This document shows, one piece after another, positions 44,108-54,938 of a stretch of DNA of 64,000 nt; the stretch's first letter is position 1; each line of letters begins with the position of its first letter. This DNA comes from Rhodocyclaceae bacterium (GTDB taxonomy: Bacteria; Pseudomonadota; Gammaproteobacteria; Burkholderiales; Rhodocyclaceae), in the NCBI GenBank assembly GCA_030824115.1, contig JAVBYI010000020.1, forward strand, positions 1-64,000, in the 5' to 3' direction. The notes beneath the pieces are model-generated. The model had not been told where the DNA came from. It made no database searches and was given only the letters and a program-made list of their open reading frames with translations. Position numbers and translations under genes: made by a program.

Positions 44108-44857
44108 ATGCGCAAAAAACTGGTGGCAGGAAACTGGAAGATGCACGGCAGTCTTGCCGTGAACGCCGATCTGTTGTCCGGCGTGAAGGCTGGCGTGGCC
44201 GGCATGGGCGCCGAAGTGGCAGTCTGTGTTCCCTTCCCGTACCTTGATCAGGCGCGTCAGGCCCTCTCCGGCAGCAACGTGGCCTGGGGTGCGCAGGATG
44301 TCTCCGAACATGCACAAGGCGCCTACACCGGCGAAGTCAGTGCCGGTATGCTCAAGGATTTTGCCTGCCGCTACGTCATCATTGGCCATTCCGAGCGCCG
44401 CTCCTACTATGGCGATACGGATGCCATCGTTGCCGCGAAGTTCGAGGCTGCGCTGAAGGCGGGGCTGGTCCCGATTCTGTGTGTCGGCGAAACGCTGGAT
44501 GAGCGCGAGAAAAATATCACGACCGATGTGGTGACCCGTCAGCTGGATGCGGTAATTGCCCGCTGTGGCTGTGCAGCGCTGGGGGCTGCGGTGGTGGCCT
44601 ACGAGCCCGTCTGGGCGATTGGTACCGGTCGCACGGCAACGCCGGAGCAGGCGCAGGAAGTACATGCCACGATCCGTGCGCGGATTCGTCGCGATGATGT
44701 GGCGGTTGCCGATAAATTACAGATTCTCTACGGTGGCAGCATGAAGCCAAACAATGCCAAGGAACTGATGGCGCAGCCGGATATTGATGGCGGCCTGATT
44801 GGCGGGGCAGCCTTGGTGGTCGCCGATTTTGTTGCCATTTGTGCCGCAGCGGCCTGA
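44108..44857 (+). CDS. tpiA: Triosephosphate isomerase
   Basis: Glycolytic TIM-barrel enzyme of 249 residues, interconverting dihydroxyacetone phosphate and glyceraldehyde-3-phosphate. It has the catalytic Lys in GNWKMHGS, the electrophilic His in IIGHSERRSYYG, the general-base Glu in AYEPVWAIGTGRTA (with the flexible loop) and LYGGSMKPNN binding phosphate. It is followed by secG after 21 bp, a common proteobacterial pair. Confidence 0.97.
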   Translation: MRKKLVAGNWKMHGSLAVNADLLSGVKAGVAGMGAEVAVCVPFPYLDQARQALSGSNVAWGAQDVSEHAQGAYTGEVSAGMLKDFACRYVIIGHSERRSYYGDTDAIVAAKFEAALKAGLVPILCVGETLDEREKNITTDVVTRQLDAVIARCGCAALGAAVVAYEPVWAIGTGRTATPEQAQEVHATIRARIRRDDVAVADKLQILYGGSMKPNNAKELMAQPDIDGGLIGGAALVVADFVAICAAAA

Positions 44858-44878
44858 TTTTTCAAGATAGGTAAAACA

Positions 44879-45226
44879 ATGGATGTTTATTACTCGATTA
44901 CCTTGACCGTTCATATTCTGGTCGGCTTGGGTGTGATTGGCCTGGTGTTGCTGCAGCATGGCAAGGGCGCCGACATGGGCGCGGCTTTTGGCAGCGGTTC
45001 CTCCGGCAGCCTTTTTGGTGCGACAGGATCGGCAAATTTCCTTTCGCGTACGACGGCCGTTTTGGCCACGGTTTTTTTCATCACCAGCCTGACCCTTGCG
45101 TATATGGCAGGTTCGCGTCCGGCTGCTTCCAGCAGCAGCGTGATGGATGCGGTGAAGGTTGAAACGACAGCGCCGGCAGTGTCTGCGCCTGTAGATGATT
45201 CGAAGGCCAAGGATATTCCGAAATAA
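44879..45226 (+). CDS. secG: Preprotein translocase subunit SecG
   Basis: A 115-residue SecYEG accessory subunit. Two membrane segments (about residues 3-22 and 55-75) flank the conserved cytoplasmic loop [20 protein letters not shown]. The C-terminal 35 residues are a Ser/Ala-rich tail typical of betaproteobacterial SecG. The tRNA-Leu gene lies 96 bp downstream, as in many relatives, before nuoA. Confidence 0.95.
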   Translation: MDVYYSITLTVHILVGLGVIGLVLLQHGKGADMGAAFGSGSSGSLFGATGSANFLSRTTAVLATVFFITSLTLAYMAGSRPAASSSSVMDAVKVETTAPAVSAPVDDSKAKDIPK

Positions 45227-45322
45227 GTAGTTTTTTGTCGATAAATTTATTCGTGGGGCGCATAGATAATGTATGATGCGCGCCGCTGATCAGGTAATTG
45301 CTTTGCAGGCAGTTATCGGCAA

Positions 45323-45407
45323 GCCGACGTGGTGAAATTGGTAGACACGCTATCTTGAGGGGGTAGTGGCGAAAGCTGTGCGAGTTCGAGTCTCGCCGTC
45401 GGCACCA
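45323..45407 (+). tRNA. tRNA-Leu (anticodon GAG)
   Basis: 85-nt class II tRNA. The acceptor stem GCCGACG pairs with CGTCGGC, followed by A and an encoded CCA. The anticodon stem CTATC/GGTAG holds loop TTGAGGG, so the anticodon is GAG, reading CUC and CUU. A long variable arm (GGCGAAAGCT region) and GTTCGAG T-loop are present. Confidence 0.95.
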
Positions 45408-45507
45408 ACGCATAAAACGGCGTCTGTTCAGGTTGAAAGGACGGGCGGAATCAGGGAAGTGGCAGGACGTATCGGGATGATCCTGATGCGACCGAGAACT
45501 TAAGGCT

Positions 45508-45882
45508 ATGCTGGAAAATTATTTTCCGATTTTGGTGTTTGTACTCGTTGCACTAGTCTTCGGGTGCATGCCTATCCTGATGGGCTGGCTGATTGGCCCC
45601 AATCGTCCGGACAGCGAAAAACTCTCTCCCTTCGAGTGTGGTTTCGAGCCCTTCGAGGATGCTCGCATCAAGTTTGATGTGCGCTACTATCTGGTCGCAA
45701 TTACCTTCATCATCTTCGATCTGGAAGTGGCCTTCATGTTCCCGTGGGCGGCCATCTTCAAGGAGTTTGTCGTTACCGACTCGGTCAGGATGTTCGGTTT
45801 CATCGAGATGTTCGTCTTCATGGGCATCCTTATCGTCGGTTTTGTGTACGCCTGGCTCAAGGGCGCGTTGGATTGGGAATAG
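45508..45882 (+). CDS. nuoA: NADH-quinone oxidoreductase subunit A
   Basis: First gene of a complete complex I operon. It encodes a 124-residue membrane subunit with three membrane segments and the conserved loop [20 protein letters not shown] between the first two, plus IIFDLEVAF. The loop sits near the quinone cavity. The 100-bp gap after tRNA-Leu presumably carries the promoter, but no strong -35/-10 pair was recognised there. Confidence 0.96.
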   Translation: MLENYFPILVFVLVALVFGCMPILMGWLIGPNRPDSEKLSPFECGFEPFEDARIKFDVRYYLVAITFIIFDLEVAFMFPWAAIFKEFVVTDSVRMFGFIEMFVFMGILIVGFVYAWLKGALDWE

Positions 45883-45886
45883 GCAC

Positions 45887-46366
45887 ATGAGCATCGAAGG
45901 CGTTCTGCAGGAAGGTTTCGTTACCACCTCGCTCGACAAGCTGATCAACTGGACGCGTACCGGTTCCTTGTGGCCGATGACCTTTGGTCTGGCCTGCTGT
46001 GCGGTCGAGATGATTCATGCCGGCTGTTCGCGTTATGACCTTGACCGCTTTGGCGTGGTGTTCCGTCCTACCCCCCGTCAGTCCGACGTGATGATCGTTG
46101 CCGGCACACTCACCAACAAGATGGCCCCGGCCCTGCGCAAGGTCTACGATCAGATGGCCGAGCCGCGCTGGGTGATCTCGATGGGTTCTTGTGCCAATGG
46201 CGGTGGTTACTATCACTATTCGTATTCTGTGGTGCGTGGCTGCGATCGGATCGTGCCGGTGGATATCTACGTGCCGGGCTGCCCGCCGACGGCCGAGGCG
46301 CTGCTGTACGGCATCATCCAGTTGCAGAACAAAATTACTCGCACCAACACGATTGCCCGTGTCTAA
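45887..46366 (+). CDS. nuoB: NADH-quinone oxidoreductase subunit B
   Basis: A 159-residue peripheral subunit holding cluster N2, the last iron-sulfur cluster before quinone. Its ligands are the paired cysteines in [10 protein letters not shown], Cys in GSCANGGG and Cys in [13 protein letters not shown] 45887 lies four bases after nuoA; longer in-frame starts would overlap most of nuoA in another frame. Confidence 0.97.
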   Translation: MSIEGVLQEGFVTTSLDKLINWTRTGSLWPMTFGLACCAVEMIHAGCSRYDLDRFGVVFRPTPRQSDVMIVAGTLTNKMAPALRKVYDQMAEPRWVISMGSCANGGGYYHYSYSVVRGCDRIVPVDIYVPGCPPTAEALLYGIIQLQNKITRTNTIARV

Positions 46367-46369
46367 CCT

Positions 46370-46975
46370 ATGAGCGCCAAACTCGAAAAACTGTCGCAGA
46401 AGTTGGCCGAAATCCTCGGTGCCCGCATCACCTCATCCGTGCTGCGCCTGGGGGAGTTGACGATCGAAGTGGCCGCTGCCGATTATCGTGAGGTAGCAAA
46501 AACACTGCGTGATCATCCCGAGTTGCAGTTTGCCCAGTTGATCGACCTGTCCGGCGTCGATTATTCGACTTATACCGGCTGGCAGGGCAAGCGTTTTGCA
46601 TCCGTTTGTCACCTGCTCTCCTTACATCTGAATTGCCGTCTGCGCTTGCGTACCTATGCGGAAGATGCGGATTTTCCGGTGCTGCCGACCGTTACCGATA
46701 TCTGGAACGCGGCCAACTGGTACGAGCGCGAAGCTTTCGACATGTACGGCATCCTGTTTGAAGGGCATGACGATCTGCGCCGTATCCTGACCGACTATGG
46801 TTTTGTGGGCCATCCGTTCCGCAAGGATTTCCCGGTTTCCGGCTATGTCGAGATGCGTTACGACCCCGAGAAGCAGCGTGTTGTCTATCAGCCTGTAACG
46901 ATCGAGCCGCGTGAGGTCACACCGCGCATTGTCCGAGAGGAACAGTATGGAAAGGTGATGAGCGGCCGTGGCTGA
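46370..46975 (+). CDS. nuoC: NADH-quinone oxidoreductase subunit C
   Basis: A 201-residue peripheral subunit (30-kDa type), separate from NuoD. It carries [18 protein letters not shown], the family signature, and [19 protein letters not shown] near the C-terminus. It starts three bases after nuoB and overlaps nuoD by eight bases. Confidence 0.96.
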   Translation: MSAKLEKLSQKLAEILGARITSSVLRLGELTIEVAAADYREVAKTLRDHPELQFAQLIDLSGVDYSTYTGWQGKRFASVCHLLSLHLNCRLRLRTYAEDADFPVLPTVTDIWNAANWYEREAFDMYGILFEGHDDLRRILTDYGFVGHPFRKDFPVSGYVEMRYDPEKQRVVYQPVTIEPREVTPRIVREEQYGKVMSGRG

Positions 46976-48221
46976 GATCAAGAACTACACCCTGAACTTC
47001 GGCCCGCAGCACCCGGCGGCACACGGCGTTCTGCGCCTGATTCTGGAGCTGGATGGCGAAGTGATTGTGCGTGCCGATCCGCATATCGGTCTGCTGCATC
47101 GTGGTACCGAGAAGCTGGCCGAGACACGCACCTGGATTCAGAATGCGCCTTATCTCGATCGTCTCGACTATGTGTCGATGATGTGCAACGAGCATGCCTA
47201 CTGCCTTGCAGTGGAGCGTCTTCTCGGCGTCGAGGTACCGATTCGCGCCCAGTACATCCGCGTCATGATGGATGAGGTGACGCGCATCCTGAATCACCTG
47301 CTCAACATCGGTACGCATGCACTCGACATCGGTGCGATGGCGATGGTGCTCTACACTTTCCGTGAGCGCGAAGACTTGCTGGATGTGTATGAAGCCGTGT
47401 CTGGGGCACGTCTGCATGCGGCCTACTACCGCCCGGGAGGCGTTTATCGCGATCTGCCGGACAGCATGCCGAAGTACGAAGTCTCGAAGTGGAAAAACGC
47501 CGCCGATGTTGCGCGCCTGAACGAGCCGCGCCAGGGTTCGCTGCTTGATTTTCTAGAAGACTTCACCGACCGTTTCCCGGCGATTCTCGACGAATACGAG
47601 ACATTGCTGACCGAAAACCGCATCTGGAAACAGCGCACCGTCAACGTCGGCGTGGTGTCGCCCGAGCGTGCCTTGCAACTGGGCTTTACCGGCCCGATGC
47701 TGCGCGGCTCCGGTGTCGAGTGGGATCTGCGCAAGAAGATGCCTTACGAGGTTTATGACCGCGTCGATTTCGACATCCCGGTAGGGGTGAATGGCGACTG
47801 TTTTGACCGTTATCTGGTGCGCATGGAAGAGATGCGCCAGTCCAATCGCATCGTGCGTCAGTGCATTGACTGGTTGCGCCAGAATCCAGGCCCGGTGATC
47901 AGCGACAACCACAAGGTGGCGCCGCCGGCACGCGAAAAGATGAAGTCCAATATGGAAGAGCTGATTCATCACTTCAAGCTCTTCTCCGAGGGCATTCATG
48001 TGCCGCCTGGCGAGGTTTATGCGGGCATCGAACATCCCAAGGGCGAATTCGGCGTGTATGCGATTTCCGATGGCGCTAATAAGCCCTATCGTTTCAAGTT
48101 GCGTTCGCCGGGTTTTCCGCATCTGGCTGCGATGAATGAGATGTCGAAGGGCCACATGATTGCCGACGCGACAGCCATTATCGGCACCATCGATCTGGTG
48201 CTGGGTGATACGGATAGGTAA
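46968..48221 (+). CDS. nuoD: NADH-quinone oxidoreductase subunit D
   Basis: A 417-residue peripheral subunit lining the quinone site. It begins [14 protein letters not shown] and has [29 protein letters not shown] and [14 protein letters not shown]. The start is a GTG that overlaps nuoC by eight bases, the only non-ATG start in the nuo operon. Its stop overlaps the nuoE ATG by one base. Confidence 0.97.
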   Translation: MAEIKNYTLNFGPQHPAAHGVLRLILELDGEVIVRADPHIGLLHRGTEKLAETRTWIQNAPYLDRLDYVSMMCNEHAYCLAVERLLGVEVPIRAQYIRVMMDEVTRILNHLLNIGTHALDIGAMAMVLYTFREREDLLDVYEAVSGARLHAAYYRPGGVYRDLPDSMPKYEVSKWKNAADVARLNEPRQGSLLDFLEDFTDRFPAILDEYETLLTENRIWKQRTVNVGVVSPERALQLGFTGPMLRGSGVEWDLRKKMPYEVYDRVDFDIPVGVNGDCFDRYLVRMEEMRQSNRIVRQCIDWLRQNPGPVISDNHKVAPPAREKMKSNMEELIHHFKLFSEGIHVPPGEVYAGIEHPKGEFGVYAISDGANKPYRFKLRSPGFPHLAAMNEMSKGHMIADATAIIGTIDLVLGDTDR

Positions 48222-48703
48222 TGGAAAAGATGCTGAGTCAGGAATCCCTCGCCAAGATTGATCGTGAAGTCGCCAAGTATCCGGCAGACCAGAAGCAGTC
48301 GGCCGTTATGGCGGCTCTGCATATTGCACAGGTAGAGAAGGGCTGGTTAGCGCGTGAGACGATTGGTTTCGTGGCCCGCTATCTCGATATGCCCGAGATG
48401 GCTGCCTACGAGGTGGCTTCGTTCTACAACATGTACGATCTTCATCCGGTTGGCCGACACAAGATCACCGTTTGTACGAACCTGCCCTGTGCCTTGTCGG
48501 GCGGCGTGCATGCGGCCGATTATGTCAAGCAGAAGCTTGGGATTGAATTCGGTGAAACAACGGCAGATGGCAAGTTCACCCTCAAGGAAGGCGAGTGCAT
48601 GGGCGCTTGCGGCGATGCGCCGGTGATGCTGGTGAATAACGTGCATATGCGCTGCTTCATGACGCCGGAAGAGATCGACAAGCTGCTTGAGGAGTGTAAG
48701 TAA
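48221..48703 (+). CDS. nuoE: NADH-quinone oxidoreductase subunit E
   Basis: A 160-residue thioredoxin-fold subunit carrying the N1a [2Fe-2S] cluster. Its ligands are the Cys pair in [11 protein letters not shown] and the pair in [11 protein letters not shown]. It works with NuoF in the NADH-oxidising module. The start overlaps the nuoD stop by one base (TAATG). Confidence 0.97.
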   Translation: MEKMLSQESLAKIDREVAKYPADQKQSAVMAALHIAQVEKGWLARETIGFVARYLDMPEMAAYEVASFYNMYDLHPVGRHKITVCTNLPCALSGGVHAADYVKQKLGIEFGETTADGKFTLKEGECMGACGDAPVMLVNNVHMRCFMTPEEIDKLLEECK

Positions 48704-48705
48704 TC

Positions 48706-50073
48706 ATGGCGATCCTCGAAGCAATCAATCCTTCCCTGACCGCCGGCTGGCAACAGCCCGATGTGCGCGACCTGAACAAGGATGGAGGCTGGCGTCTGAA
48801 GGACTATGAGGCACGCGGCGGCTATCTGGCGCTCAAGAAACTGTTTGCCGACAAGCTGACGCAGGATCAGGTCATCGCCGAAGTAAAAGCTTCTGTGCTG
48901 CGCGGCCGTGGCGGTGCCGGCTTCCCGACCGGTCTCAAGTGGAGCTTCATGCCGCGCGCCTTCCCCGGCGACAAGTATGTGGTGTGCAACACCGACGAGG
49001 GCGAACCGGGTACGTTCAAGGATCGCGACATCATGCGCCTTGATCCGCATTCGGTCATCGAGGGCATGATCATCGCCGGTTTCGCGATGGGCGCGGCACG
49101 CGGTTACAACTACATCCACGGCGAAGTGTTTGAACTGTATCAACGCTTCGAGGAGGCTCTGGCTGAGGCGCGCGCTGCCGGCTATCTGGGCCAGAACATC
49201 TTGGGTGCCGGTTTCAATTTTGATCTGTTTGCCCACCACGGTTATGGTGCCTACATCTGCGGTGAGGAAACCGGCCTGCTGGAATCCATTGAAGGCAAGA
49301 AGGGCCAGCCGCGCTTCAAGCCGCCGTTCCCGGCGAGCTTTGGTCTCTACGGCAAGCCGACCACGATTAACAACACCGAGACCTTTGCTTCGATCCCGTA
49401 CATTCTGCGTCAGGGCGGCGAGACTTTCCTGAACCTCGGCAAGCCGAACAACGGCGGCACCAAGCTGTTCTCGGTTTCCGGTCATGTGAATAAGCCGGGC
49501 AACTTTGAAGTGCCGATGGGCACGCCGTTTGCCAAGCTGCTGGAGATGGCGGGTGGCATGCGCGGCGGTCGCAAGTTGAAGGCGGTGATTCCTGGTGGTT
49601 CGTCTGCCCCGGTGCTGCCGGCCGATGTCATCATGGAATGCACGATGGACTACGATTCGATCGCCAAGGCGGGGTCGATGCTCGGTTCCGGCGCCGTGAT
49701 CGTCATGGACGAAACCGTTTGCATGGTCAAGGCGCTGGAGCGTCTGTCCTGGTTCTACTACGAAGAGTCCTGCGGCCAATGCACGCCCTGCCGCGAAGGC
49801 ACCGGCTGGCTCTACAAGATGGTGCATCGCATCGAACATGGCGAAGGCCGTCCCGAGGATCTCGACCTGCTTGACGAAATTGCCGGCAACATCATGGGGC
49901 GCACGATCTGTGCGCTTGGCGATGCGGCCGCACTGCCGGTGCGCAGCTTCGTCAAGCATTTCCGCGACGAGTTCGCTTATCACATCGAAAACAAGAGGTG
50001 CCTCGTGCCGCCGGATGTCCAAAAGGCCGGCAGTACGTTCCACACGAGACTCATGGCAGGTGCCACATGCTAG
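48706..50073 (+). CDS. nuoF: NADH-quinone oxidoreductase subunit F
   Basis: A 455-residue NADH- and FMN-binding subunit. It has the glycine-rich NADH site [16 protein letters not shown], the FMN region [29 protein letters not shown] and the N3 [4Fe-4S] ligands in [12 protein letters not shown]. It overlaps nuoG by seven bases. Confidence 0.97.
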   Translation: MAILEAINPSLTAGWQQPDVRDLNKDGGWRLKDYEARGGYLALKKLFADKLTQDQVIAEVKASVLRGRGGAGFPTGLKWSFMPRAFPGDKYVVCNTDEGEPGTFKDRDIMRLDPHSVIEGMIIAGFAMGAARGYNYIHGEVFELYQRFEEALAEARAAGYLGQNILGAGFNFDLFAHHGYGAYICGEETGLLESIEGKKGQPRFKPPFPASFGLYGKPTTINNTETFASIPYILRQGGETFLNLGKPNNGGTKLFSVSGHVNKPGNFEVPMGTPFAKLLEMAGGMRGGRKLKAVIPGGSSAPVLPADVIMECTMDYDSIAKAGSMLGSGAVIVMDETVCMVKALERLSWFYYEESCGQCTPCREGTGWLYKMVHRIEHGEGRPEDLDLLDEIAGNIMGRTICALGDAAALPVRSFVKHFRDEFAYHIENKRCLVPPDVQKAGSTFHTRLMAGATC

Positions 50074-52394
50074 AGATCGAGATCGACGGCAAAGCCCTGC
50101 AGGTCGAAGACGGTGTGACCGTCATCGAAGCCGCGCACAGCGCCGGTATCTACATTCCGCACTTCTGCTATCACAAGAAGCTGTCGATTGCGGCCAACTG
50201 CCGCATGTGCCTGGTGCAGGTCGAGAAGGCCCCGAAGCCTATGCCGGCCTGCGCGACGCCCGTGACCAATGGCATGAAGGTATTCACCCATTCGAACATC
50301 GCGGTGAAGGCGCAGAAGGATGTGATGGAGTTTCTGCTCATCAACCATCCGCTCGATTGCCCGATCTGTGATCAGGGCGGTGAATGCCAGTTGCAGGATC
50401 TCGCCGTGGGCTACGGCGGTTCGGCTTCGCGCTACCAGGAAGAAAAGCGCGTGGTGACCAACAAGAACCTCGGTTCGCTGGTCAGCACCGACATGACCCG
50501 GTGCATCAACTGCACCCGCTGCGTGCGTTTCACGCAGGAAATTGCCGGCAACATGGAACTTGGCCAGGCCTTCCGTGGCGACCGCGCCGAGATCATGTCT
50601 TTCCTCGACAAGACCATCGATTCAGAATTGTCGGGCAACATCATCGACCTTTGCCCGGTCGGTGCGCTGACCTCCAAGCCCTTCCGTTTTTCGGCACGGA
50701 CCTGGGAAATGTCGCGCCGCAAGTCAGTCAGTCCGCATGACGGCTTGGGTAGCAACCTGATTGTCCAGACCAAGCATGATCGCGTGATGCGCGTGCTGCC
50801 GCTGGAAAACGAAGCCATCAACGAGTGCTGGCTCTCGGACAAGGAGCGTTTCTCCTACGAAGCGCTGAATTCTGCCGAGCGCCTGACCAAGCCGATGGTG
50901 AAGCAGGGCGGCGAGTGGAAAGAGGTCGAGTGGAACGTCGCCCTCGATTACGCCAGCCACGCCTTGCGTGATGTGGCGAAGAATCAGGGTGCAGGCAAGA
51001 TCGGCGCGTTGGTCAGTCCCCATGCAACGCTCGAAGAGATGGCGCTGGCCGCCAAGCTGCTGCGCGGTATCGGGTCGGACAATATCGATTTCCGCCTGCG
51101 CCAAAGCGATTTCAGCCTTGATGGCCAACGCAGTGGTATTCCGTTCCTCGGCATGAAACTGGCCGAGATTAACGAGTTGGATCGCGTGCTGGTGGTCGGC
51201 AGTTTCCTGCGCAAGGATCACCCGCTGATTGCCCAGCGTCTGCGCCAGTCGGCCAAGCGTGGTACCAAGGTTTCCGTGATTCATTCGGCAGACGATGATC
51301 TGCTGATCAAACTGTTTGCCAAGGCGATTGCGGCGCCTGCGCAGTTGCCCGCCGTACTGGCTGAAGTGGTCAAGGCCGTGGCGCAGATCAAGAGCGCAGC
51401 GCTTGGTGCCGAGTTTGAAAAAGTCGGCGCTGGTGAGACGGCGCAAGCCATCGCTAATAGTCTGGTATCGGGCCGCAACGCCGGCATCCTGTTGGGCAAC
51501 TTTACCCAACAGCATCCGCAGGCGGCGACGTTGCAGCGTCTTGCCCAACAACTGGCCACGCTGCTCGGCGCAAAGTTCGGCATCCTCGGCGAAGCAGCCA
51601 ACAGCGTTGGCGGCTACGTTGCCAAGGCTTGCCCGCAGACCAGCGGTTTGAATGCCGCTCGTCTGCTCACCGAGCCGCGCAAGGCGTATGTGCTGTTGAA
51701 TGTCGAACCCGAGCTTGATTGTGCCGATGGCGCGCAGGCGCTGGCGGCGATGCAACAGGCGGCGAGCGTGATTGTCCTGTCGCCCTTCAAGTCGGCTGCT
51801 GCACTCAACTACGCCGACGTGTTGCTGCCGGTCTCGCCCTTCAGCGAAACCTCCGGCACCTTCGTCAATACCGAAGGTCGTGTGCAGAGCTTCTACGCCG
51901 TGACCAAGCCGCAGGGCGAAGCGCGTCCGGCCTGGAAGGTGCTGCGCGTACTGGGTAATCTGCTGGAAGTTGCCGGTTTCGATTACGAAAGTTCGGAGCA
52001 GGTGCGCGATGAGATTCTCACGGGCAAGCCGGAGTTTGTTGCTGGCCTCGATAATGCCGTCAAGTCGGGCGCATTGAATCTGGCTGCCGAGGCGGATGGG
52101 ATTCAGCGTGTTGCCGATGTGCCGATTCATTTTGCTGACTCACTAGTGCGTCGTGCGCCAAGCCTGCAGGCCACCAAGGATGCGGCAGCCCCGATGGCAC
52201 GCATGAACGCTGCCATGCTTGCCAAACTGGGCGTTGGCGCGGGTGGAAACGTAAAAGTCGGCGCTGGCGGGACGGCATTGGTTGCAGAGCTTGACGCTGG
52301 CGTCCCGGATGGCTGTATACGTGTTGCCGCTGCCCATGTGAGCACTGCAGCCCTCGGCCCGATGTTTGGTTCGCTTACCGTGGAAAAAGCCTGA
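50067..52394 (+). CDS. nuoG: NADH-quinone oxidoreductase subunit G
   Basis: A 775-residue peripheral subunit with the N-terminal ferredoxin domain ([18 protein letters not shown]), the His/Cys cluster [15 protein letters not shown], and [12 protein letters not shown], followed by a molybdopterin-oxidoreductase-like body. ATG 50067 is used; earlier in-frame starts lie inside nuoF. Two dispersed repeat copies are translated in the same frame as KVGAGETA (about residue 453) and KVGAGGTA (about residue 731), the second replacing a variable strand before the C-terminal [10 protein letters not shown]. Both leave the frame intact. Confidence 0.96.
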   Translation: MLEIEIDGKALQVEDGVTVIEAAHSAGIYIPHFCYHKKLSIAANCRMCLVQVEKAPKPMPACATPVTNGMKVFTHSNIAVKAQKDVMEFLLINHPLDCPICDQGGECQLQDLAVGYGGSASRYQEEKRVVTNKNLGSLVSTDMTRCINCTRCVRFTQEIAGNMELGQAFRGDRAEIMSFLDKTIDSELSGNIIDLCPVGALTSKPFRFSARTWEMSRRKSVSPHDGLGSNLIVQTKHDRVMRVLPLENEAINECWLSDKERFSYEALNSAERLTKPMVKQGGEWKEVEWNVALDYASHALRDVAKNQGAGKIGALVSPHATLEEMALAAKLLRGIGSDNIDFRLRQSDFSLDGQRSGIPFLGMKLAEINELDRVLVVGSFLRKDHPLIAQRLRQSAKRGTKVSVIHSADDDLLIKLFAKAIAAPAQLPAVLAEVVKAVAQIKSAALGAEFEKVGAGETAQAIANSLVSGRNAGILLGNFTQQHPQAATLQRLAQQLATLLGAKFGILGEAANSVGGYVAKACPQTSGLNAARLLTEPRKAYVLLNVEPELDCADGAQALAAMQQAASVIVLSPFKSAAALNYADVLLPVSPFSETSGTFVNTEGRVQSFYAVTKPQGEARPAWKVLRVLGNLLEVAGFDYESSEQVRDEILTGKPEFVAGLDNAVKSGALNLAAEADGIQRVADVPIHFADSLVRRAPSLQATKDAAAPMARMNAAMLAKLGVGAGGNVKVGAGGTALVAELDAGVPDGCIRVAAAHVSTAALGPMFGSLTVEKA
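51419..51442 (-). repeat. Dispersed 24-bp repeat, copy 10 (inside nuoG)
   Basis: Two mismatches (GTGAGAC for GCGGGAC on the plus strand). Read in nuoG as KVGAGETA. Confidence 0.85.
52253..52276 (-). repeat. Dispersed 24-bp repeat, copy 11 (inside nuoG)
   Basis: Perfect copy near the 3' end of nuoG, read as KVGAGGT, the same frame as copies 10 and 13. Confidence 0.95.
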
Positions 52395-53485
52395 TGGAAG
52401 CGCTGATCCTCAATTTCTTCCAGTGGTTCTGGAACCTGTTCGGTCTCTGGGATGCCATCTGGCCCTGGTTCCAGCATGTCTGGCCGCTGGCTTGGTCGAT
52501 GATGCGCATTGTCGCGATTCTGGTGCCGCTGATTGTCGGCGTGGCCTACTTGCCCTATTTCGAGCGCAAGGTCATTGCCTACATGCACGTGCGGATCGGT
52601 CCGAACCGCGTTGGTCCGTTCGGCCTGCTCCAGCCGATTGCCGATAGTCTGAAGTTGATGTTCAAAGAAGTGCTGTTTCCGGCCAAGGCCAGCACCAAAC
52701 TCTTCATCTTCGGCCCGATTATCGCCCTGGCGCCGGCGCTGGTGGCCTGGGCGGTGGTGCCCTTTGCCGATGGCTGGGTGCTGGCGGACATCGATGCGGG
52801 CGTGTTGTTCCTGCTGGCGGTCACCTCGATCGGGGTCTACGGCATCATCATCTCGGGCTGGGCCTCGAACTCCAAATATCCTTTCCTTGGTGCCATGCGT
52901 GCCACGGCGCAGATGATTTCCTACGAAATCGCCATGGGCATGGCGCTGGTGGCGGTGATCATGGTGTCGAACAGTCTGAACCTGTCCGACATTGTGCGGG
53001 TGCAGGATCAGGGGCGCTTTGCCGACATGGGGCTGTCGATCCTCTCGTGGAACTTCATTCCGCTACTGCCATTGTTCCTCGTCTATCTGATCTCCGGCGT
53101 GGCCGAGACCAACCGCGCGCCGTTCGACGTGGTGGAAGGCGAGTCGGAGATTGTGGCCGGTCACATGATCGAGTATTCGGGCATGGCTTTCGCACTGTTC
53201 TTCCTGGCCGAATACGCCAACATGATCCTGGTGTCCTTCCTGACCGCGATCTTCTTCCTCGGTGGCTGGTTGTCACCGGTGGGCTTCCTGCCGGACGGCC
53301 ATCACTGGCTGGCCGCCAAAGTGTCCTTCCTGCTGTTCTGCTTCCTGTGGTTCCGCGCGACATTCCCGCGTTATCGCTACGACCAGATCATGCGTCTGGG
53401 CTGGAAGGTGTTCATCCCCCTCTGCATCGCCTGGATCCTGGTTGTCGGGGTCTGGATGATGTCGCCGTTCAATATCTGGAAGTGA
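52394..53485 (+). CDS. nuoH: NADH-quinone oxidoreductase subunit H
   Basis: A 363-residue membrane subunit joining the peripheral arm to the proton pumps. It has [30 protein letters not shown], the loop [20 protein letters not shown] and [14 protein letters not shown]. The start overlaps the nuoG stop by one base. Confidence 0.97.
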   Translation: MEALILNFFQWFWNLFGLWDAIWPWFQHVWPLAWSMMRIVAILVPLIVGVAYLPYFERKVIAYMHVRIGPNRVGPFGLLQPIADSLKLMFKEVLFPAKASTKLFIFGPIIALAPALVAWAVVPFADGWVLADIDAGVLFLLAVTSIGVYGIIISGWASNSKYPFLGAMRATAQMISYEIAMGMALVAVIMVSNSLNLSDIVRVQDQGRFADMGLSILSWNFIPLLPLFLVYLISGVAETNRAPFDVVEGESEIVAGHMIEYSGMAFALFFLAEYANMILVSFLTAIFFLGGWLSPVGFLPDGHHWLAAKVSFLLFCFLWFRATFPRYRYDQIMRLGWKVFIPLCIAWILVVGVWMMSPFNIWK

Positions 53486-53495
53486 GGAACTGACC

Positions 53496-53981
53496 ATGGG
53501 CGCCAAAGATTTCATCGGCAGCTTGTTCCTCAAGGAACTGCTACAAGGCATGGCCGTCACGGCGGGCTATTTCTTCAAGCCGAAGATTACCGTTCAGTAC
53601 CCGGAAGAAAAGACGCCGATGTCGCCGCGCTTCCGCGGCCTACACGCGCTGCGTCGCTATCCGAATGGCGAAGAGCGTTGTATCTCGTGCAAGTTGTGCG
53701 AAGCGGTTTGTCCGGCGATGGCCATCACCATTGAAGGTGCCGAACGCGAGGACGGTAGTCGTCGTACCACCCGCTACGATATCGATCTGACCAAGTGCAT
53801 CTTCTGCGGTTTCTGCGAGGAAGCCTGCCCGGTGGATGCCATTGTCGAGACGCATATTTTCGAATACCACGGCGAGACACGCGGCGATCTCTATTACACC
53901 AAGCAGATGCTGCTGGCCAATGGCGACCGCTATGAAGCCGAGATCGCCAAGAATCGCGAACTGGACGCTAAATACCGATAA
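53496..53981 (+). CDS. nuoI: NADH-quinone oxidoreductase subunit I
   Basis: A 161-residue ferredoxin-like subunit with two [4Fe-4S] clusters (N6a and N6b) bound by [12 protein letters not shown] and [13 protein letters not shown] short N-terminal amphipathic region ([17 protein letters not shown]) anchors it. It overlaps nuoJ by one base. Confidence 0.97.
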   Translation: MGAKDFIGSLFLKELLQGMAVTAGYFFKPKITVQYPEEKTPMSPRFRGLHALRRYPNGEERCISCKLCEAVCPAMAITIEGAEREDGSRRTTRYDIDLTKCIFCGFCEEACPVDAIVETHIFEYHGETRGDLYYTKQMLLANGDRYEAEIAKNRELDAKYR

Positions 53982-54616
53982 TGGAATTCAAGACCTTCGT
54001 CTTCTATGTGGTTGCGGCGATCCTGGTGTTCGCTGCCCTGCGCACGATCACGGCGCGCAACCCCGTGCATGCCGCCCTGTTTCTGGTGCTGGCTTTCTTT
54101 TCGACGGCGGCCATCTGGATGCTGTTGCAGGCCGAGTTCCTCGCCATCATCCTGATCATGGTGTATGTCGGGGCGGTGATGGTGCTGTTCCTGTTCGTCG
54201 TGATGATGCTGGATATCGACATCGCGCGCCTGCGCCATCGCTTCTGGAGTTATCTGCCGCTGGGTGCCATGATCGGTTTGCTAATGGTGGCCGAAATGGC
54301 GCTGGTGCTCTCCGGCAAGTATTTCAGCGCAGCTGCGCTGCCGGGACAGACCATGCCCGAGGGCTACAGCAATACCAAGGAACTGGGTCGTCTGCTCTAT
54401 ACCGAGTTTGTCTTCCCCTTCGAACTCGCATCGGTCATCCTGCTCGTTGGCGTGATCGCCGCCGTGATGCTGACCCTGCGCCAGCGCAAGGACACCAAAT
54501 ACCAGAACCCGTCCGAACAACTGGCCGTCAAGCGCAATGATCGCGTCCGTCTGGTGAAGATGGCGACCGAAAAAGATCTGCCCGCGGAATCGGAAGTGAA
54601 GGAGGGAGGGCAATAA
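53981..54616 (+). CDS. nuoJ: NADH-quinone oxidoreductase subunit J
   Basis: A 211-residue membrane subunit with five segments. The third, [20 protein letters not shown], contains the pi-bulge region. A charged C-terminal tail (about 35 residues) extends into the cytoplasm. Its start overlaps nuoI by one base, and it is followed by nuoK after one base. Confidence 0.96.
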   Translation: MEFKTFVFYVVAAILVFAALRTITARNPVHAALFLVLAFFSTAAIWMLLQAEFLAIILIMVYVGAVMVLFLFVVMMLDIDIARLRHRFWSYLPLGAMIGLLMVAEMALVLSGKYFSAAALPGQTMPEGYSNTKELGRLLYTEFVFPFELASVILLVGVIAAVMLTLRQRKDTKYQNPSEQLAVKRNDRVRLVKMATEKDLPAESEVKEGGQ

Positions 54617-54617
54617 C

Positions 54618-54932
54618 ATGTTGACGACACTCTCTCTGTCCCATTACCTGATCCTGTCGGCGATTCTCTTTGCCATCAGCGTCGTGGGCATCTTCCTCAA
54701 CCGCAAGAACCTGATCGTGTTGCTGATGGCCATCGAACTGATGCTGCTGTCGGTCAACCTCAACTTTGTGGCCTTCTCGCATTACCTCAATGATCTGGCG
54801 GGCCAGTTGGTGGTCTTCTTCGTGCTGACTGTGGCCGCCGCTGAAGCCGCTATCGGCCTGGCGATCCTGGTGGTGCTGTTCCGCAACCTCTCGACGATCC
54901 ACGTCGATGATCTCGACAGTCTGAAGGGATAG
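54618..54932 (+). CDS. nuoK: NADH-quinone oxidoreductase subunit K
   Basis: A 104-residue membrane subunit with three segments. The key acidic residues are in [19 protein letters not shown] and [13 protein letters not shown], corresponding to the proton-path glutamates. GGAGGG precedes the start. Confidence 0.97.
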   Translation: MLTTLSLSHYLILSAILFAISVVGIFLNRKNLIVLLMAIELMLLSVNLNFVAFSHYLNDLAGQLVVFFVLTVAAAEAAIGLAILVVLFRNLSTIHVDDLDSLKG

Positions 54933-54938
54933 GCCGAC

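Noticed and set aside
45241-45322. Possible promoter (TATGAT near 45272) before tRNA-Leu
   Set aside because: No convincing -35 at 16-18 bases; not strong enough to list.
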